A DNA stretch of 51,379 nt from Discostella pseudostelligera (taxonomy: Eukaryota > Bacillariophyta > Thalassiosirophyceae > Thalassiosirales > Thalassiosiraceae). Shown here in pieces: positions 1 through 10,083 of the stretch. The stretch's first letter is position 1. Each line of letters starts with the position of its first letter. The notes beneath the pieces are model-generated. The model worked only from the letters and a program-made list of their open reading frames with translations, ran no database searches and was not told where the DNA came from. The position numbers and the translations under genes were made by a program. The stretch spans positions 1 to 51,379 of the forward strand of contig JALLBK010000076.1 of the NCBI GenBank assembly GCA_036940085.1, read 5' to 3'.

Positions 1-51
1 CGCCATGGATTCTTTAGTGACCCACACACCTTTAATGTAGAACCTAACCTA
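1..51 (+). repeat. Dispersed 51-bp repeat, copy 1
   Basis: The first 51 bases match 47834-47884 with only two mismatches (49/51), in the same orientation. Both copies end in a CCTAACCTAA tract and both lie next to arrays of E2F-like sites. Read in one frame, both copies encode a similar peptide (HGFF, S or C, then DPHTFNVEPN), so it may be the remnant of a coding segment, a short mobile repeat or a shared promoter block. In this copy the frame stays open from the window edge to about position 198. Confidence 0.7.
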
Positions 52-118
52 ATGACTACTTCAACACAAATGCCGAGGACGTCTTTATTTAGGGGTGATT
101 ATTATTATTTGGCGAATG

Positions 119-300
119 ACGACTCGACTCTCTTGCACTTCCACGTGGCAGTTATGTGGCGGGAAAGCAACGACTCGACTCGATCCGCTTCCACGTGGTA
201 GTGATTTGGCGGGATGCTCGGCGTCTTCTCTTCGACTCGACTCGACTCGACTCAATTGCACGTCCACGTGGCAGCGATTTGGCGGGAAAGCGCAGCTTAT
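119..300 (+). promoter_or_regulatory. Three-copy G-box/E2F-like composite array
   Basis: Three copies of one module occur here. CCACGTGG boxes start at 141, 191 and 264, and each is followed exactly 17 bp later (158, 208, 281) by GGCGGGAA or GGCGGGAT. Runs of the 5-mer CGACT (GACTCGACT) precede each copy. The third copy contains a full TTTGGCGGGAAA, the classical E2F form. CCACGTGG is a bHLH/bZIP-type core. A further TTTGGCGAA lies at 108-116. No gene with a convincing reading frame follows on the plus strand, so the target may be a gene left of the window. The rest of 1-589 holds the downstream flank of the minus-strand gene ending at 590 and a short ATG at 380 in good context followed by a stop after ten codons. 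Confidence 0.65.
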
Positions 301-589
301 CCTGACGACTCCGACTCGACTCCACTCATCGCCACCGCGCGAGAGCCGTTACTTCCGCCCACCCACCGCCACCGCCACCATGAACACACTGCCATCGACG
401 ATGGCAGATTGATGGTAATACGATACTATCACCACCCCGCCCGAGACTGCAAGCAACTTAAGTTGATGGGGTTGTGTTCTAAGTTGAGCAAGAATCCTAC
501 TTGGTTGTGATCTTTATCTCAGAAATCAAAGGGATTAAACATCATGTAAACAGGATTATTCCTGTGTATCTCTCTTATGAATTTAACAC

Positions 590-3500
590 TTAGATTTCAC
601 ATTCATCTTCGGGGTCTACATTGTGCAGTTCATTCATCATATCTACAACCTTTCCCGCAGCAAGCAATTCCGCTTGTCTTGCAGACCTATTCTTCCGATT
701 ATTGCTCAGATACGAGGGGTGGTTCATACTGGAGATGTAGGTGGACATACCATCGTTGATTGTGTCCTTCTCTTGCTGTTGCTGCTCACCATCATCGGGC
801 CATTCCAAATCATCGTCCGTAGCATGCGACTGAGAATTGGATCCATGAGACGCGTATTCGGATAACCCATAGGAGGGCTTGCCTAATTTCCGTGATAAAG
901 TTGCATTCGCGGTGTCATTGTCTCGTCGAGGCTTTGTTATGTTGCTTCGAAGTGAGGATCCAAGTGCAAGTTTTTCCAGAAATTCAGTATTATCTCCTGT
1001 TCCACCGGAACCCATTGAGCCACTACCGGTGCTGTGAGTGGCTCCAATCGGCGGGGCACTTCTATCATCATATGTTGAATATGTTGCCATGGTTTGCGAA
1101 CCATCATCCTTCGACGATGACGATAGCTTTCTGCTACTGCCATATGCGGGTCGACGATCTTTATGAGCCGACCTTTCCGTGGTCACGGAATCTCTCGTAA
1201 CATCATCATCATCGGGCTCTTCAAAGATTGTATCCGGCCGACCACACAACGCCGGGTATCGACGAGAGGCGGCATTGGCAACCCGTGCGATTGTGGGGTT
1301 CGTGCGCAAAAATTGCAAGTGAGCCATGGGCACCTGACTTCCCTCTTCACTGGGCGAATGTTGCGATGATGCTGATGAGTGATGGCTAGTGGGTGCGGTG
1401 CAAACTGTTGCAGGAGAGGCGCAACCGGCTGCGATACGCTTTAAGAGTGACTCCTTTGGAGGAACTTGATATGTTTCCTCGTCGTCGACAGTCCTGCTAG
1501 CCACAGTCACATCAGCTCCTTCACCAGAGGTCTGGGCTGAGGAGTTTACGAGCTGCTGAATGGCAGGTGGTGAGACTGCACGAGCAACTTCATAACTGCG
1601 AGCCATCGACAGCGATTCAAGCACCTGTTGTCCCTCGGGTGACTTAGAAAGACGAGATTCCATTACATACTTTGCAGGAGGCGGATGGAAAGCAGATGAA
1701 GGAACTTCTGGTTTCTCAGTCCTAATATCCCTCTTCGGACCAGCGGCAACTACAAACTTCATCGGCCTGGGTGCATTCCTGATCTTCGTCACCGTCTCAC
1801 CCCACTGATTATTCGAAATGGGATTTCGGAGGTCGACACCCGCAGCCTCCATAATCCTATCGTCTGGCTCGATGGCACCATCTCGTATGATGGAGGAGTC
1901 ATTTGTTACTTCGGTAACCGACACGACGCGGACAAATCCATCGTCACCGCGTTTTAATCGTATGCCCATGGCGGTGGATCGGAAATAAACATCATTTTCT
2001 TCTACGCCATTGTTAGTTGAAACGAAGACTGGCTTTTCGATCTGGGCAGTGTTGGTGATCACAACTGCCTTGTCACCGCCCTTGTTCTCGAACTTCGACC
2101 GTAGACTACCCACATAGCTAGTTGTTGAAGTTGCGCTTTCTTTTGCCGGACCTTGACCTTGCTCATCCTCCTTTTCCAGGTCCGTCCGATTCTGTATCCA
2201 GGAGTCCGAAGCCTTCTTCACTTTTCTCGTGCCACTACGAGAAGCTCTAGATGTCGGAGGCTCTAAATTCTGGAGACCTGATATCTTCTGGTTTGAAGTT
2301 GCATCACCTTCGCAAGAGACGGGAGTGCCGGCAGTGTTCACTTGGGGGGCGTTGCTCTCAAGCTCTGTTGTCGATGACTCCTCCGTTAATACTGATGCCT
2401 GTTGCGGGGGTGTCCTCTTTTCCATGGAACTCAACCACACCTTTGCTCTAGACGAGACAGATTCATCAGCCAGTAAAGCATCCACAGATGACCTTCCATG
2501 CATGACTGTCGAGCGCTGATGCTCTTCCTCGGAAGAAGGAGGAGCCGGTGGAAGCCACGACGAGCTGTCATTGGAATCCTGTGAGTCGAGCGATTTAATT
2601 ATAGGCTGTTGCTCATGCACCTGTTGCCCAATGGCACTCGGTCTTCGTGAAGAAATACTGCCGCTGAGCTTATTGATCAAGCTTCTGGAGATGCCAGAAT
2701 TAGATGGTTCGAACAAATCACTATCAGCATCCGTGCACTTTTCCTTCACCACCTCAACTTCTTGCGCACCTTCCTCAATATCACCAAATGAATCCATCAT
2801 GTCCGAGAAAGGAAATGGTGTTGGTAGTGGCTGTTGAATATTGTCTTCGATACGATTTGAGAAGCTAGAGTCCATAGACTCATTTGACATAATGGCAGCA
2901 ACATCAGATACATCATGTTTTGGGGGTGCCTCCTTGTTAGACTTTTCCAACCATTTATTGAGGGTTCGCTTGTTTAGACTCATCGGAGACGGTTGGGTCC
3001 ATTGATCACCAGATGAAAATGGTGGCGTAACAGTGCTGGCTTCTTTTTCACTTATCTCGTTTTCTTTATCGCTGCCAGCCGCCACGATGGAAGGAAGAAC
3101 AGCGACATTTGACTGGAACTGGTTAGTAAAAGCCAGGTCATCTTTGGGGTCCCACAATGACGACGCGGGAGCACGGTCCTCATAGTCCATTACGATAAGG
3201 GCATCATCATTCTCATTGTCTTCCACCGGATTGAAATCAGCATTATCGATCTCCTCAGCAACAGAAGGAAGGTGAGACGGAGACGCAGGCTCCTCATCTC
3301 CTTCATCCACAGGACTGTTATGAGAGTTGCCTCCCAAGCTACTACTGCCTTGATTTGACATCCTAACCCCCTCCAATGTTGATCTGGTCAATTCACTCAC
3401 GTCATCGTCCACAGTTCCATCGGCCCTTACCCAACCCCTTTCGTAATCCCAATACCGGCCCGCAACATTGGCAGTGGCATTTTCCATCGATTCTTTCCAT

Positions 3501-6500
3501 CCAATGGGTTTCTGAACTTGATGCTCAGTCACGATCTTCCTCCGATCAGTGGGTCGATGACGAGGTACTGCACGTCGTTTCGGAGCAGCGGTGGAGTTGC
3601 TGTATACGCTCATGCCCTCCGCAGCTGAGTTTACTGTCATTGCGTCAAAGATTGTGTCGTCCCCGTCGTCTAAGGCGTCTGCAGGTGACTTGGATTCACC
3701 TATTGATCCACAAGTGGAGCGCGGCACTGAAGCAGCCGATTTATCTGACTCGACTATCACCTCTCTCTCCTGCGTTGACTGTTCTGGAACATGATCATCT
3801 ACACCAGTGTCATGGCTTTCCTCGTTCTCCACCTTCGTCTGAGAAGGAATCACAATGTGCAAACTTCCGGGCGAAAAGTAATCGCGATCCTGGCCCCCGT
3901 GGTCTTCCGGTTCAGTATAATCAACCCAACCGCGTTCCGGATCCCAAATCTGGCCCTGCATCGACGCCGCATCCCGTATGGAATCAAGCCACCCTTTATT
4001 CTTGTTGCGACTCTTAGCTTCCTTAGCCTGAAGGATTCTCTTTGAAGCCGCACCCTTGTGGCGCTTACGGTGCGATTTGGATGTCGATGTCCAGGTTGAT
4101 TCGGCCATAGTGGAGGCATATGATCGATCCATCATGCTCGTGGCGTCTTCATCGGGGCTTACAGGCGAGACAGGAGGCGGGAAAGGCATCTCCTCATCTT
4201 TTTGATGCTCATATCCTTGCGCCTCGGACGACATTTCCTCAATCGGCGAATTCAATTCTCCAGTCGGCGAGTTCACCGACGTCGCGCTGTCAGGGGGTGT
4301 GGGTGTTCCAACATTTCGCATTTGCGATTGGCCCATCTCTGGACTGATCGACGATGACCACATAGGAGTACGAGCAGTTTGTCCCACTGCGGTCGAGTCA
4401 ACAAATGCATCTGATAGATCTTCACCACCAGCAACCTCCTCTTCTCCTACAGGCTCGTTCATTGATTCAACATGCTCCTCTTCTTCATCATCGCGCGACA
4501 CTAACCATGAAGGCATATCTTCAACTTCGACTGATCGAGATGGCGCAACTTGATCTAGAGCCAAGTCTGAATCTAGTCTCGACCACTGCTTTGAACCCGG
4601 TTTCATGGTGGGATTTCTACTCATAAAGTTGAGAGATGACGGTCTGGGAGACTTGATTGGCTTGATCTCCTGGTTATCATCGGCAACGGTGCTTGGGTCA
4701 GCGCCATCGACATCATTTTCTGACACCGCCGCAGGAATTGACAACGAGGTATCAACACGTCTATAACGGAGACCCCGTTTGCGTGGGACCCCAACCTGAC
4801 GAGACGATGCAACCTTTGAGGCTACGCCACTCGCAACAGCGACCCCGATAAACTTGTGTTTCTGAGATCTGCCACGGATAGCGGGTGCGTATTCACTACC
4901 TAAAAGACCGGAATCGGCATTGTCATCATCGAATTCTTTATCTTCCTCGTTCCGATCGAGCCCACGGCCGCGTGCATCGTAGTAGCCGATTCCACTGGAT
5001 AACAGACCATCGACATTTGAAGCTTGAGCTTCTTTGGATTGCCCTTCGCCCACTTGCTCATCTACAACATTATCCTCCTCGATCTCCTCGATCTCCTCGA
5101 TCTCCTCGTCCTCATCATCATCTTGCTGTAGAAGTGTAGGATACTTCCGTTCCTTGGACTTGGACCTTAACTTTGCTCGAATAAGAGCGGGTACCAACGG
5201 TATGGCAGCAAATGCGGCATGCCTTCCTTGAGAATTTGATCTGCTCTCGTCTTGGGCCATTTCTGATCGTGAGACTGAGTGAATATTTTCACGATCCTCA
5301 TTTTTGGAGGACTGTTCGGCAGTTTCCCCAGATGCACCAGACAACACATCTGCTGGTGGATCCGCGGACATCAACGGTGGGACCAATTGTGGCATGCCTT
5401 CATCGTCGGGATATCTCAATGATGGCATCTTTGAAAATGACGGCATTTCCGAACCATTGTTGACATTTCTCTCGTCAGCTTCCATGATCTCATCATCTTC
5501 CTCCACTTCACCCTCCTCTTCGTCAATGCCATCCTCGTTTAGATTGACGGCGTCCGTTGTTGTTGCATGTTTGCCATCCCCACCGCTCTCCTGCGCTATA
5601 CGACGAGCGGCATCCCGCGGACTCATTCCAGAATTGAGCAACCGTAAAAATAGTCGCTTCTGAGCTGGGCTGAAAGTATTGTAATCCGCGTTGTAGGATG
5701 CTTGATCTCCACCCGTGTCTTGTCGTGGAATTGATGCAGGTTCTTCTTCCATGTTATCGTCTTGTTGAGCCGATCGAGAGGAGGCAGCAGCCGTAGCGGC
5801 AATAGCAGCAGCAGTGGCGACGGCAGTGACGGCCACGCCCGTAGCGGTAGTAGACTTGTCAACATTCGTAGTGGAATCAGCCGTACCCCCTGCAGCATTG
5901 GCGACGTATTCCATCTTGGCCCGCTCGGCCAATTGACGCAGGTAGGAATTCTTCTTGTTAGTTGACCATGCCGCTGCCTCAGATTCAAGCTCTTCGTCAT
6001 CGTTTGGAATAATATTGACAGATGCTGCAGTAGTCATGTCAGCCGGGCGTTCAGCATAACTGCTACCTTCGTCGATGGTAGCCATCTTGTTGTCGATGGG
6101 ATCATTATGACCCATGGCAGGGCGGGAGATGAACTTTCCTTCTTCTTCTCCTTCTTCTTCCTCCACATCCTCATGCACACCCACGTCCTCGTCAACACCA
6201 TCATCCGTAATGCCCAATATCTCCTGCTCAAACGTCAAGCTAGAATTCAAGTCAGAAATCTTAGTAGATTTTGACAATACTTCTCCACCACCACTCGTAC
6301 CAACCCCACTTCGTGTAGTGGTAGTAACAAGCGTCTTTCGTGGCGGTGAATCACCATCCTTATCCTTCCTCTTCTTACCAAGAGATAGCAATTTCTTAAA
6401 TGCAAGCTTCCTCCTGGGTGACAAGCCACCACCACCACCGGCTTGATCGGCAGGATGATGATACTGCAATTCGATAGCAGCATCCTCCTCATCCGTCATG

Positions 6501-8122
6501 TTAGTGTCGTCATCGTAGTAGGCACCCCCATACTCACTGCCGGAAATTGTCGACACTGCCGACCGATTATTCTTTCTCTTGTCAATGATATCATGTGCCC
6601 TCTTCTTGTTGGGGCTAACAAGATTCTCCGCTGCTTCATAACCACAAATGGTCGCCAATGCTCCGGTAATGCATGCCAACACTGTGTTCTCTTCCTCATC
6701 CTCAGCATCAATGTTGGTTGCAGTGCCTCGTCTCGTTCTTGCTCCCGTATACGATGATTGAAATGTCCTATCCAATGATTGGTCTTCATCTTCGTCTTCC
6801 ATAAAGGCAGTACTCGTTTTGGTATTCCGGCCACCACCACCCCTCGAAGTATTTTCTGCACTCGACTCGTCATCCTCATCCTCGACCGTCTTTTTTTCAT
6901 TGGCAAAGCACGCCGCCTTCTCAAGGAGGTTCCAATTATTGCCACCACTGCCATTCTTGTTGTCATTAGTAGACTTTGGCTGTTGTTGCGACTTGGACGC
7001 TGTGGCTCCATCATACTCTTCCTCACTATCATGCGGACGAACAAGATCCAATCCAATGGAAGCATCATTCGTCTCATCTCGACTACCACTACCACCACCA
7101 CCACTACTACGACCAAATCGATTACGAAGACTACGACGACGACGACGAGAGGGTGATACACTCTGTCTCCAATGACGTTCATCTCCTGGCATTTCCTCTT
7201 CACTGTTGTCATCGGCAGTGTCGGTATTGTCAATATCATCGTTAGACGAATCGTCATCGGCACCATTGTCATCAAGTTGACTCCAGAATCCGGCCACCTT
7301 GAGTTGTTCATGGTTGGTGGGTGTTGCAAGAGTTGGCATATCGGCTGCTGCCGCAGCTGCAGCCGCAGCAGCCGCTGAGGGGGATGGTTGGGGAGGAGAA
7401 ACATTTCGAGGTGTTCGCTGATTCTGATTCATTGGCCTCTCATTCCCAATGGAATCCACACGCGTCAATCTTGGTAGTTCTCCAGTATTATTCTCATAAT
7501 AATCATTATACTCGTACCCATCATCCTCATCATCTTCGGCGTCATCATCCTCATCTTCTTCCTCCCAGTGCATTGAAGGTCTATAATATTCATCCTCCAG
7601 TCGTTGACGCTGATCGACACTTCGTTTCTTCAATGCTGGTGGATTGCCACCACTTCCATTATTGCGAGTACCACCTCCTCGCATTACAGGTGTGGCACCC
7701 GTAGCAATGGAATATTTACTCCGTCCACCTCCTGTAATGCGGGAGACTAAAGATGCGGAAGTCGTGCTTTGTTGTCCATCACCAGTAATTATTGAAGTAT
7801 TGCCACCTCCAGCTCCACCGCGTAGACGACGTGCTCGCGGCGATGGTGATGGAGTTGCCACGGCAGGTGTGATACGACGTAAACTTAGTCCAAGCTTGGT
7901 CGATGTGGTGGTGCGTGGTGTTGCTGGTGATGCATTGACTGATTTGGGCGACGGCTGCGAATATTTACCATCAGAGACAATATTATTTCTTCCCCGGCCT
8001 CGACTTGTGCTGGTGGCAATACTCTTTGGTGAGGGAGTAGCTGTGGCTGTAGTGGGCAGTGGTGCAAAGCTTTTGGGTTGTAAGACGAGCATGTCGTCAT
8101 CATCGTTGGCGGCGGCGGCCAT
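590..8122 (-). CDS. Giant acidic, low-complexity protein with PDZ-like domain
   Basis: This is a single uninterrupted frame of about 2,510 residues. I chose the ATG at 8122 because its context (ATCACCATGG) is far better than the in-frame ATG at 8206. Most of the protein is disordered: Ser/Thr-rich basic N-terminus, Asp/Glu runs, an Ala run (coded near 7345-7376) and an (EEI)n repeat. Two islands look folded. A PDZ-like domain lies at about residues 2044-2130 (MGIRLKRGDDGFVRVVSVTE, then DGAIEPDDRIMEAAGVDL). A Trp-rich motif occurs twice (about 1377-1402 IWDPERGWVDY; about 1537-1564 YWDYERGWVRA), each preceded by a GW-x2-S(I/M) helix. A basic segment near 814-842 (FLRLLNSGMSPRDAARRIA) and the C-terminus also look conserved. 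PDZ domains usually bind C-terminal peptides, so a scaffold role is inferred. I do not recognise the family. Confidence 0.8.
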   Translation of the reverse strand: MAAAANDDDDMLVLQPKSFAPLPTTATATPSPKSIATSTSRGRGRNNIVSDGKYSQPSPKSVNASPATPRTTTSTKLGLSLRRITPAVATPSPSPRARRLRGGAGGGNTSIITGDGQQSTTSASLVSRITGGGRSKYSIATGATPVMRGGGTRNNGSGGNPPALKKRSVDQRQRLEDEYYRPSMHWEEEDEDDDAEDDEDDGYEYNDYYENNTGELPRLTRVDSIGNERPMNQNQRTPRNVSPPQPSPSAAAAAAAAAAADMPTLATPTNHEQLKVAGFWSQLDDNGADDDSSNDDIDNTDTADDNSEEEMPGDERHWRQSVSPSRRRRRSLRNRFGRSSGGGGSGSRDETNDASIGLDLVRPHDSEEEYDGATASKSQQQPKSTNDNKNGSGGNNWNLLEKAACFANEKKTVEDEDDESSAENTSRGGGGRNTKTSTAFMEDEDEDQSLDRTFQSSYTGARTRRGTATNIDAEDEEENTVLACITGALATICGYEAAENLVSPNKKRAHDIIDKRKNNRSAVSTISGSEYGGAYYDDDTNMTDEEDAAIELQYHHPADQAGGGGGLSPRRKLAFKKLLSLGKKRKDKDGDSPPRKTLVTTTTRSGVGTSGGGEVLSKSTKISDLNSSLTFEQEILGITDDGVDEDVGVHEDVEEEEGEEEGKFISRPAMGHNDPIDNKMATIDEGSSYAERPADMTTAASVNIIPNDDEELESEAAAWSTNKKNSYLRQLAERAKMEYVANAAGGTADSTTNVDKSTTATGVAVTAVATAAAIAATAAASSRSAQQDDNMEEEPASIPRQDTGGDQASYNADYNTFSPAQKRLFLRLLNSGMSPRDAARRIAQESGGDGKHATTTDAVNLNEDGIDEEEGEVEEDDEIMEADERNVNNGSEMPSFSKMPSLRYPDDEGMPQLVPPLMSADPPADVLSGASGETAEQSSKNEDRENIHSVSRSEMAQDESRSNSQGRHAAFAAIPLVPALIRAKLRSKSKERKYPTLLQQDDDEDEEIEEIEEIEEDNVVDEQVGEGQSKEAQASNVDGLLSSGIGYYDARGRGLDRNEEDKEFDDDNADSGLLGSEYAPAIRGRSQKHKFIGVAVASGVASKVASSRQVGVPRKRGLRYRRVDTSLSIPAAVSENDVDGADPSTVADDNQEIKPIKSPRPSSLNFMSRNPTMKPGSKQWSRLDSDLALDQVAPSRSVEVEDMPSWLVSRDDEEEEHVESMNEPVGEEEVAGGEDLSDAFVDSTAVGQTARTPMWSSSISPEMGQSQMRNVGTPTPPDSATSVNSPTGELNSPIEEMSSEAQGYEHQKDEEMPFPPPVSPVSPDEDATSMMDRSYASTMAESTWTSTSKSHRKRHKGAASKRILQAKEAKSRNKNKGWLDSIRDAASMQGQIWDPERGWVDYTEPEDHGGQDRDYFSPGSLHIVIPSQTKVENEESHDTGVDDHVPEQSTQEREVIVESDKSAASVPRSTCGSIGESKSPADALDDGDDTIFDAMTVNSAAEGMSVYSNSTAAPKRRAVPRHRPTDRRKIVTEHQVQKPIGWKESMENATANVAGRYWDYERGWVRADGTVDDDVSELTRSTLEGVRMSNQGSSSLGGNSHNSPVDEGDEEPASPSHLPSVAEEIDNADFNPVEDNENDDALIVMDYEDRAPASSLWDPKDDLAFTNQFQSNVAVLPSIVAAGSDKENEISEKEASTVTPPFSSGDQWTQPSPMSLNKRTLNKWLEKSNKEAPPKHDVSDVAAIMSNESMDSSFSNRIEDNIQQPLPTPFPFSDMMDSFGDIEEGAQEVEVVKEKCTDADSDLFEPSNSGISRSLINKLSGSISSRRPSAIGQQVHEQQPIIKSLDSQDSNDSSSWLPPAPPSSEEEHQRSTVMHGRSSVDALLADESVSSRAKVWLSSMEKRTPPQQASVLTEESSTTELESNAPQVNTAGTPVSCEGDATSNQKISGLQNLEPPTSRASRSGTRKVKKASDSWIQNRTDLEKEDEQGQGPAKESATSTTSYVGSLRSKFENKGGDKAVVITNTAQIEKPVFVSTNNGVEENDVYFRSTAMGIRLKRGDDGFVRVVSVTEVTNDSSIIRDGAIEPDDRIMEAAGVDLRNPISNNQWGETVTKIRNAPRPMKFVVAAGPKRDIRTEKPEVPSSAFHPPPAKYVMESRLSKSPEGQQVLESLSMARSYEVARAVSPPAIQQLVNSSAQTSGEGADVTVASRTVDDEETYQVPPKESLLKRIAAGCASPATVCTAPTSHHSSASSQHSPSEEGSQVPMAHLQFLRTNPTIARVANAASRRYPALCGRPDTIFEEPDDDDVTRDSVTTERSAHKDRRPAYGSSRKLSSSSKDDGSQTMATYSTYDDRSAPPIGATHSTGSGSMGSGGTGDNTEFLEKLALGSSLRSNITKPRRDNDTANATLSRKLGKPSYGLSEYASHGSNSQSHATDDDLEWPDDGEQQQQEKDTINDGMSTYISSMNHPSYLSNNRKNRSARQAELLAAGKVVDMMNELHNVDPEDECEI
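5075..5109 (-). repeat. 9-bp tandem repeat inside the giant acidic gene
   Basis: The nine-base unit GATCTCCTC on the plus strand is repeated about four times and encodes EEI triplets on the minus strand. It is an in-frame coding minisatellite and likely length-variable between alleles. Confidence 0.7.
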
Positions 8123-9207
8123 GGTGATGATTTTGTGGGTATTCAATGTTGCACTCCCCCCTCTCTCGCTCGCTCGTTTTATTTGGTGGCTATTGACAAT
8201 GCCCAAATGATGAGGGTTATCTATTCAATTACTCTTCAATAGTAGTTATTCAGTGGGTGTAATTGTCGTCGCTCGCCGCTGCAATACCCCTACCGAAGCC
8301 GCCGTCCATCATGGTCTGGCGGCAATTTTTGGCTTTCGTCCTCTTTTCGACCCTCTTCCCGCGCTTCCCTTTCCACTTTGGGAGAGAAAGTTCCCTTTCT
8401 CCCAATATCGATTTAACGTATTGAAGAAATCTTGCATTTAGCCCATTTAACGCATACTCGTACGAGATCATCCGTGTTATTACTACATACGAAAAGATGT
8501 ATTTGATTCCAACATAGATTCAACGGATTGGGAGGTCGCTCAAATTTGAAAATAAGCGATGTTATCTACGTACGATCTCTTAGTACTCGAACAGGAATTA
8601 TCGCCAAACGAATCTGGGGTAGGTTAGGGTAGGTTGGTGGCGGGAAGAAGGAAGTGACACCGGAAGAATTGTTGAAGGAGTTCAATTGAGTTCAATTATT
8701 GTACCTCTATTATGCTTTAGCGGAATGATTATCTACATCGGTTAGAGTACATGATTGAGTAGGTGAGCGGCGCATCCTCGATCCTCGCCATACGGGAGGA
8801 GGAAGCTCATAGCTCATCTCTCGGTAGTTGCAAAATTCAGTTGTGCCCTGCGTTGCGATGTGTCTCTCTTCTTCTGTATTTGATTTCGTGGGTGATAGAA
8901 GAGTCATCGATGGCGCGGATGTGGCATGTTGTTGATACTTATCGTTCAGGATAATATTATACTTAGCATACCGATGGATGGCGGATGGCCCATCACCCGC
9001 AGCAGGTCGTCGCCCTGGTTGTTCATTAATCTTGAATAGGACGTTCTTGTGAAACGGGTAGTCGTTGACTTGTGAGGCTCCGGTGCAGATCCACATCGAC
9101 GTATTGGATGTTTGTTGATACAATCAAATATGAACACTGCATACCCGGATCAAAAATTGGTGGCAGTTAAAGTAGTAGGAGTAGTAGCAAGTAGCACCAC
9201 CGTAGAG
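8123..9207. other. Intergenic region upstream of the giant acidic gene
   Basis: This holds the presumed promoter of the minus-strand gene that starts at 8122. Visible elements are TTCCCGCG at 8357-8364, a GGTTAGGGTAGGTT tract at 8622-8635 resembling telomeric repeat units, and GGCGGGAA at 8639-8646. A minus-strand open frame between 8710 and 9096 has an ATG but no recognisable motif, and I did not call it. Confidence 0.45.
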
Positions 9208-10083
9208 CTATAATCTTGCGAGCGCTTCTGTTAGTTGATTCACATTGATCCTCGGTTGTAATGCAAAACTCTTGACAGGATGAAATTCCATTGACGGAGC
9301 GGCAACACAATAGGCTACATCCGAGTCGGAACACACTTCCTTCCTCCTCCATGATAGTGTGGGTGGTTCATGTTGATGTTGGCATGTCGTCGTCTTCGTC
9401 ATCGGCGGCGGCGAGCATGCAACACTCACAGAAGACCGTCTTGATGATACATCCTCCTCCAATGGAAAGTCATGAACTTGACGAGGTGAAGACAACTCGT
9501 GTTCCCGATAAAAGTTCAGCCATGTCGACGACGACGATGGACATGAATCTCCAAGATCAGTGGACCCTATCTTGAAGGCGATGGGACAGTCATCATCATC
9601 TTGATCATCTAAAAGAATGGATAGATTGCTTCCTCTACGCTGAAGCATGAAACGATCTAATGCAGCAGTGGCTGAGAGGGTAGTAGTATCATCTTTGTCA
9701 TGACGAGGACAACGACGACCGCTGTTAAGGTATGGTAAACATGTACTACTACTGACAACTTCATCGATTGGTAGATTCGATGTCGGCATAGGAGTGACGA
9801 CGGCCACGTGTGACGACAACGACGATGATACGAGCTGTACATTGGAGTAAGAGAATGCATCTACCGCAGTTTGAAGAACTGTATTCCCAATATCATTGTC
9901 GTCGACCCAACGACCGGGAGGTGAAAACGAAGAGTCTGCAGAAACCGCTCGCCGACGCTTCATTGCCCAATGATTTGGCATGGAACTTTCTTCTCCGCTG
10001 CTGCTTGCATCTTGTTCAAAGCTGGCTATCGATGGCAAGTCGATGCTATGAAAGGAACGCTTCATTCCAAGTTTACGCATCAT
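9208..10083 (-). CDS. Unknown Ser/Asp-rich protein, 291 aa
   Basis: One open frame with ATG at 10083; a second ATG six codons later (MKRSFHSIDLPS) is equally possible. The protein starts basic, carries an early basic patch (MKRRRAVSA, a possible nuclear localisation signal), and has Ser-rich and Asp-rich stretches. A hydrophobic motif (TAALDRFMLQRRGSNLSILL) followed by DDQDDDD lies in the middle and a leucine-rich end (NVNQLTEALARL) at the C-terminus. There is no signal peptide, membrane segment or known domain I can name. It is the only long frame in 9.2-10.1 kb and the upstream region carries a palindrome (10552-10570), so I think it is real, but the function is unknown. Confidence 0.55.
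   Translation of the reverse strand: MMRKLGMKRSFHSIDLPSIASFEQDASSSGEESSMPNHWAMKRRRAVSADSSFSPPGRWVDDNDIGNTVLQTAVDAFSYSNVQLVSSSLSSHVAVVTPMPTSNLPIDEVVSSSTCLPYLNSGRRCPRHDKDDTTTLSATAALDRFMLQRRGSNLSILLDDQDDDDCPIAFKIGSTDLGDSCPSSSSTWLNFYREHELSSPRQVHDFPLEEDVSSRRSSVSVACSPPPMTKTTTCQHQHEPPTLSWRRKEVCSDSDVAYCVAAPSMEFHPVKSFALQPRINVNQLTEALARL

Noticed and set aside
380..412. Tiny gene starting at an ATG in strong context after the module array
   Set aside because: It stops after ten codons and no splice donor restores a longer frame; not supportable as a gene.
3376..4017. 213-residue plus-strand frame opposite the giant acidic gene
   Set aside because: Antisense shadow; no motif, low-quality composition, and the minus frame is clearly the real one.
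6496..7404. 302-residue open frame on the minus strand inside the giant acidic gene
   Set aside because: It is a shifted-frame shadow of a compositionally biased coding region; composition is Met/Arg/Leu noise and it has no domain.
8617..8639. Telomere-like GGTTAGGGTAGGTT tract
   Set aside because: Too short and imperfect to be an interstitial telomere; more likely a promoter motif or chance.
8710..9096. 128-residue minus-strand frame between the first two genes
   Set aside because: It has an ATG but no recognisable motif, no neighbour logic and ordinary composition; chance cannot be excluded.
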